A DNA stretch of 64,000 bases from an uncultured Lutibacter sp. (GTDB taxonomy: Bacteria > Bacteroidota > Bacteroidia > Flavobacteriales > Flavobacteriaceae), in assembly GCF_947495725.1 (NCBI RefSeq), contig NZ_CANLZZ010000002.1:761315-825314 (forward strand). Direction: 5' to 3'. Below the pieces are notes generated by a model. It saw only the letters and a program-made list of their open reading frames with translations, searched no databases and was not told where the DNA came from. Each line of letters begins with the position of its first letter. Position 1 is the stretch's first letter. The position numbers were made by a program, and so were the translations under genes. Shown piece after piece: positions 60,630 to 64,000 of this stretch.

Positions 60630-62066
60630 TTATTTTACAAAAGCGTCTAAAGTCGCTTTCATTCCATTATTTAAAATTGCTTCTAAATGTGTTGTAACTT
60701 CTTCTTGAAGACCATCAATTTCAGTTAAATCTGTTCCCCAGAAATCTTTATTTGATAACGTTTTTTCAGCAACTTCAACAAAATTATTACTAGCCCAAGC
60801 TTCTTTAAAGAAATCTAAAACAGCAGCATCATCTTTTAATGCAATTGCAGTTCCGTTTCTGTCGCCTTTATAAAAAGCAATTAAAGCAGCTAAAGAGAAT
60901 AATAAGTTTTTAGGTAACTCATTTTTACGTTTTACAAATTCTAAAACTGAAGGTAAAACTCTTGTTTTATATTTTGAAACTGAATTTAATGAAATACTCA
61001 TTAATTCGTGCGCTAAATAAGGGTTTCTGAAACGATCTAAAACATCTGCAGAAAACTGACTTAATTCTTCAGCAGGTAAATCTAGAGTAGGAGAGATGTC
61101 ATTAAATAAAGCATTCTTTAAGAATTTACCTACAACTTCATCTTCTAAAGATTCACGAACTCTATCAATTCCATATAAATAACCAACAGGAACTAGGGTA
61201 GTGTGAGCACCATTTAAAATACGCACTTTACGAGTTCTGTAAGGTTCCATATTGTCTGTAAATACAACATTTAATCCACAAGCTTCAGAAGGAAATTCAT
61301 CTTTTACAGATTCAGGTCCTTCAATAACCCATAAATGGAATTGTTCACCTTCAACAACTAAATTATCTTTATAACCTAGCTCTTTTGTAATAGCATCCAT
61401 TTTATCTCTTGGGTAACCTGGTACAATTCTATCAACTAAAGTGTTACAGAAAATATTATCTTCATTAATCCATTCAACAAACTCGTCACCTAAATTCCAG
61501 TCAGCAGCATATTGAAGGATAATTTTCTTTAAGTTATCTCCGTTACGGTCAATTAATTCACAAGGAATTACAATTAATCCTTTATCTGAAGCACCTCCAA
61601 AAGTTTGGAATCTTTTATACATTAAAGCAGTTAATTTCCCAGGGAAACTACTTTGAGGAGCATCATCTAATTTATCGTTAGCATTGTAAGAAATACCAGC
61701 TTCAGTTGTATTAGAAATAATAAAACGTAAATCAGGGTTTTCAGCATTTGCTAAATAATCAGCATTGTTTTCGTAAGGGTTAATTCCTCTTGTAATACAA
61801 TCAATAACTTCTTTTTCACTTAAAACTTCGCCGTTTTTAATTCCGTTTAAGTATAAAGTGTATAAACCATCTTGATCGTTTAACATTTTAACTAAACCTT
61901 GATCAATTGGTTGTACTACTACAACTCCAGCATCAAAGTCTGCTTTTTTGTTCATTTCGTGAATCATCCAGTTTGCAAAGGCTCTTAAAAAGTTTCCTTC
62001 GCCAAATTGTAAAATTCTTTCAGTATAAGTGTTTGCCTCTACTGTTGTTCTATTTAAATTTTTCAT
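60630..62066 (-). CDS. uxaB: Tagaturonate reductase / altronate oxidoreductase-like
   Basis: Mannitol-dehydrogenase superfamily: ILQFGEGNFLRAFANWMIHEMN; KVRILNGAHTTLVPVGYL. Start MKNLNRTTV at 62066. Confidence 0.92.
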   Translation of the reverse strand: MKNLNRTTVEANTYTERILQFGEGNFLRAFANWMIHEMNKKADFDAGVVVVQPIDQGLVKMLNDQDGLYTLYLNGIKNGEVLSEKEVIDCITRGINPYENNADYLANAENPDLRFIISNTTEAGISYNANDKLDDAPQSSFPGKLTALMYKRFQTFGGASDKGLIVIPCELIDRNGDNLKKIILQYAADWNLGDEFVEWINEDNIFCNTLVDRIVPGYPRDKMDAITKELGYKDNLVVEGEQFHLWVIEGPESVKDEFPSEACGLNVVFTDNMEPYRTRKVRILNGAHTTLVPVGYLYGIDRVRESLEDEVVGKFLKNALFNDISPTLDLPAEELSQFSADVLDRFRNPYLAHELMSISLNSVSKYKTRVLPSVLEFVKRKNELPKNLLFSLAALIAFYKGDRNGTAIALKDDAAVLDFFKEAWASNNFVEVAEKTLSNKDFWGTDLTEIDGLQEEVTTHLEAILNNGMKATLDAFVK

Positions 62067-62077
62067 TTTTAAATTTA

Positions 62078-63730
62078 TTATAATGAAATTCCTCTTTTCC
62101 AAGGAATAAAATCGTTGTGTCCTTTTACTACTGCTTTTGATGGAGTTTCACCACTTGCCACTCTAATAACGTGGTCTAATATTTTTTCTCCCATTGTTTG
62201 GATAGTGTCTTCACCAGTAATTACCGTTCCTGCATTAATATCAATAATGTCATTCATTTTTTCATACAATTCTGTATTACTAGACATTTTTAAAACAGGT
62301 GTAATAGGGTTTCCTGTTGGTGTACCTAAACCTGTTGTAAATACAATAACGTTACAACCTGAACCAGCTAAACCGGTAGTACTCTCAACATCATTACCAG
62401 GCGTACATAATAAGTTTAAACCTGGTTTTGTAATTTTTTCTGCATAGTCTAATACTTCAACAACTGGAGATGTACCACCTTTTTTAGCGGCACCTGCCGA
62501 TTTCATTGCATCGGTAATTAAACCATCTTTAATGTTTCCCGGAGAAGGATTAGCTTCAAATCCAGAACCTACAGCAACTGCAGCTGCAGAGTAAGAACGC
62601 ATCAATGAAGAGAATTTTTTAGCATCTTCTTCATTTACACATCTGTTAATAATATTTTGTTCAACTCCGTTTAATTCTGGAAATTCAGATAAAACAGGTG
62701 AACCTCCAAGTGCAGCTAATAAATCTGCTGCATAACCTAATGAAGGATTTGCAGAAATACCTGAAAAACCATCAGAGCCACCACATTCTAACCCTAAAAC
62801 TAGTTTGCTTAATGGAGCAGGTTTGCGTTCTACTTTATTTGCTTCAACTAAACCAACGAAAGTGTGTTTTACTGCTTCTTCAATTAAAGCTCTTTCGCTT
62901 GCGCTTTTTTGTTGTTCTAAATAATGAACTGTTTTGTAACCGTTTGGATCTTTGATTTTTAATGCTTTTTGAAGCATTTCAATTTGTGCATTTTGGCAAC
63001 CTAAACTAAAAATAGTAGCACCTGCAACATTTGGGTTTGAGATATAGCCAGCTAATAAGTTACATAGAACTTCAGAATCTTGACGAATTCCTCCGCAACC
63101 ACCATCATGTTTTAAAAACTTAATACCATCTACATTTGGAAATAATCTGTTTTTAGCTATTTCCTCTTTTGTAGCAATAATTGGAGTATCGTATATTTCT
63201 TCAGTTGAAGCACCTGCTTTGTACTGTGCGATTAAAGCATCAGTATCCACAGCAAAGTCTTTTTTAGTTTCGTATCCTAATTTTTCAGAAAGTGCACCTT
63301 CTAAAACATCAATATTTCTGTTTTCACAAAAAGTTAAAGGAATAACTAACCAATAATTTCCAGTTCCTACGCTATCATCTTCACGGTGATAACCGTTAAA
63401 AGTTCGTCCTTCAAAATTAGAAGTGTCTGGAGCAGTCCAAACAAATTTTTCATTTGAATCATTAAAATCAGCAGAAGCATGTTTAATGTTTTCGGTTGTA
63501 ATAGCTTCACCTTGTTGAATTGGAAGCACAGCTTTACCAACCAACACACCATACATGAAAATTTCATCACCAACAGCGAAATCTTTTACGGCAAATTTAT
63601 GTTTGCTTTTAATGTTTTCTTTTAAAATGATTTCTTCACCATTTATAACCGTTTTTAAACCTTTTGGGAGATTATCAATAGCAACAATTAAATTGTCTAT
63701 TGGGTCTATTTGAGCGTAATTTGCAGACAT
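62078..63730 (-). CDS. uxaA: Altronate dehydratase family protein (UxaA/GarD)
   Basis: GYHREDDSVGTGNYWLVIPLTFCENRN; LGLECGGSDGFSGISANP; CTPGNDVESTTGLAGSGCNVIVFTTGLGTPTGNPI. Confidence 0.93.
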   Translation of the reverse strand: MSANYAQIDPIDNLIVAIDNLPKGLKTVINGEEIILKENIKSKHKFAVKDFAVGDEIFMYGVLVGKAVLPIQQGEAITTENIKHASADFNDSNEKFVWTAPDTSNFEGRTFNGYHREDDSVGTGNYWLVIPLTFCENRNIDVLEGALSEKLGYETKKDFAVDTDALIAQYKAGASTEEIYDTPIIATKEEIAKNRLFPNVDGIKFLKHDGGCGGIRQDSEVLCNLLAGYISNPNVAGATIFSLGCQNAQIEMLQKALKIKDPNGYKTVHYLEQQKSASERALIEEAVKHTFVGLVEANKVERKPAPLSKLVLGLECGGSDGFSGISANPSLGYAADLLAALGGSPVLSEFPELNGVEQNIINRCVNEEDAKKFSSLMRSYSAAAVAVGSGFEANPSPGNIKDGLITDAMKSAGAAKKGGTSPVVEVLDYAEKITKPGLNLLCTPGNDVESTTGLAGSGCNVIVFTTGLGTPTGNPITPVLKMSSNTELYEKMNDIIDINAGTVITGEDTIQTMGEKILDHVIRVASGETPSKAVVKGHNDFIPWKRGISL

Positions 63731-63760
63731 ATATTAGTTAGTTATTTATTATAATTATAA

Positions 63761-64000
63761 TTATGCTCTTACTTCTTTTACTAAAGCTATTGCATTTTTA
63801 ACATCTTGTTCTAGTTTAGCATAATCTTTATTAGCTAAAATCTCTTTTGAAATTAATTGAGATCCCATTCCAACACAAGTTACACCTGCATTAAACCAAC
63901 CTGTTAAGTTTTCTTTTGTTGGTGAAACTCCTCCGGTTGGCATAACACTTGTCCAAGGTTGAGGTCCTTTTATTCCTTTTACAAACTGAGGTCCGTAAAT
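63761..64000 (-). CDS. KDPG/KHG aldolase (N-terminus beyond window)
   Basis: Frame open to the window end: IYGPQFVKGIKGPQPWTSVMPTGGVSPTKENLTGWFNAGVTCVGMGSQLI; KDPG aldolase C-terminal signature. Confidence 0.88.
   Translation of the reverse strand: MYGPQFVKGIKGPQPWTSVMPTGGVSPTKENLTGWFNAGVTCVGMGSQLISKEILANKDYAKLEQDVKNAIALVKEVRA

Noticed and set aside
62698-62955. 85-aa Leu-rich plus ORF within uxaA
   Set aside because: Antisense shadow; repetitive Leu arises from the complement of Glu/Lys/Ala codons.
63367-63573. 68-aa alternative-frame ORF in uxaA
   Set aside because: Out-of-frame shadow.
1-64000. CRISPR arrays, prophage, transposases, toxin-antitoxin or defence islands
   Set aside because: No regularly spaced repeats, phage or transposase genes or recognisable defence genes seen; the only dispersed repeats are the short intergenic hairpins reported above.

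Overview
AT-rich chromosomal window from a member of the Bacteroidetes, most likely Flavobacteriaceae (judged from gene content, short LeuA, succinyl-type ArgF', long-linker FtsZ and TAnnTTTG promoter motifs). It is almost fully coding and mostly metabolic or housekeeping. In order: galE (truncated at the left edge) and a DegT-type aminotransferase; cysM-cysE; leuB and leuA on the minus strand; an uncharacterised 514-aa protein; ilvDBNC-ilvA; an 11-gene arginine/proline operon (GNAT, argG, argC, proC, argD, proA, proB, argF', argB, argE, argH); a minus-strand thioredoxin-ApbE-DUF4266-DUF3570 cassette; rluA/engB/hydrolase; the full dcw cluster (mraZ to ftsZ) with yqeY; tRNA-Arg(UCG) beside a decayed gene; a xylose/pentose operon (GntR-type regulator, xylB, xylA, MFS symporter, tkt, tal); and a minus-strand locus mixing fucose-type and altronate-type sugar-acid genes. 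The most interesting items lie outside the ORF track. They are: (1) an Ile/Val leader peptide (MKQTIINIISVVVVVIISQTD) with mutually exclusive antiterminator and terminator upstream of ilvD; (2) an Arg leader peptide (MKISNLNTSIVRRFLRRPLWA, all Arg as CGC) upstream of the arg operon; (3) a weaker Leu-rich mini-ORF between leuA and leuB; (4) Ser at the acyl-specificity position of ArgF', suggesting a succinylated arginine pathway whose first enzyme may be the Cys-containing GNAT; (5) the ApbE/DUF4266/DUF3570/Trx cassette with metal-ligand-rich tails; (6) a 10-bp-phased MraZ box array on the dcw promoter; (7) a three-way-junction terminator after ftsZ; (8) dispersed TGTCAT...ATGACA hairpin repeats. 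No CRISPR array, prophage, transposase or clear defence system was seen.
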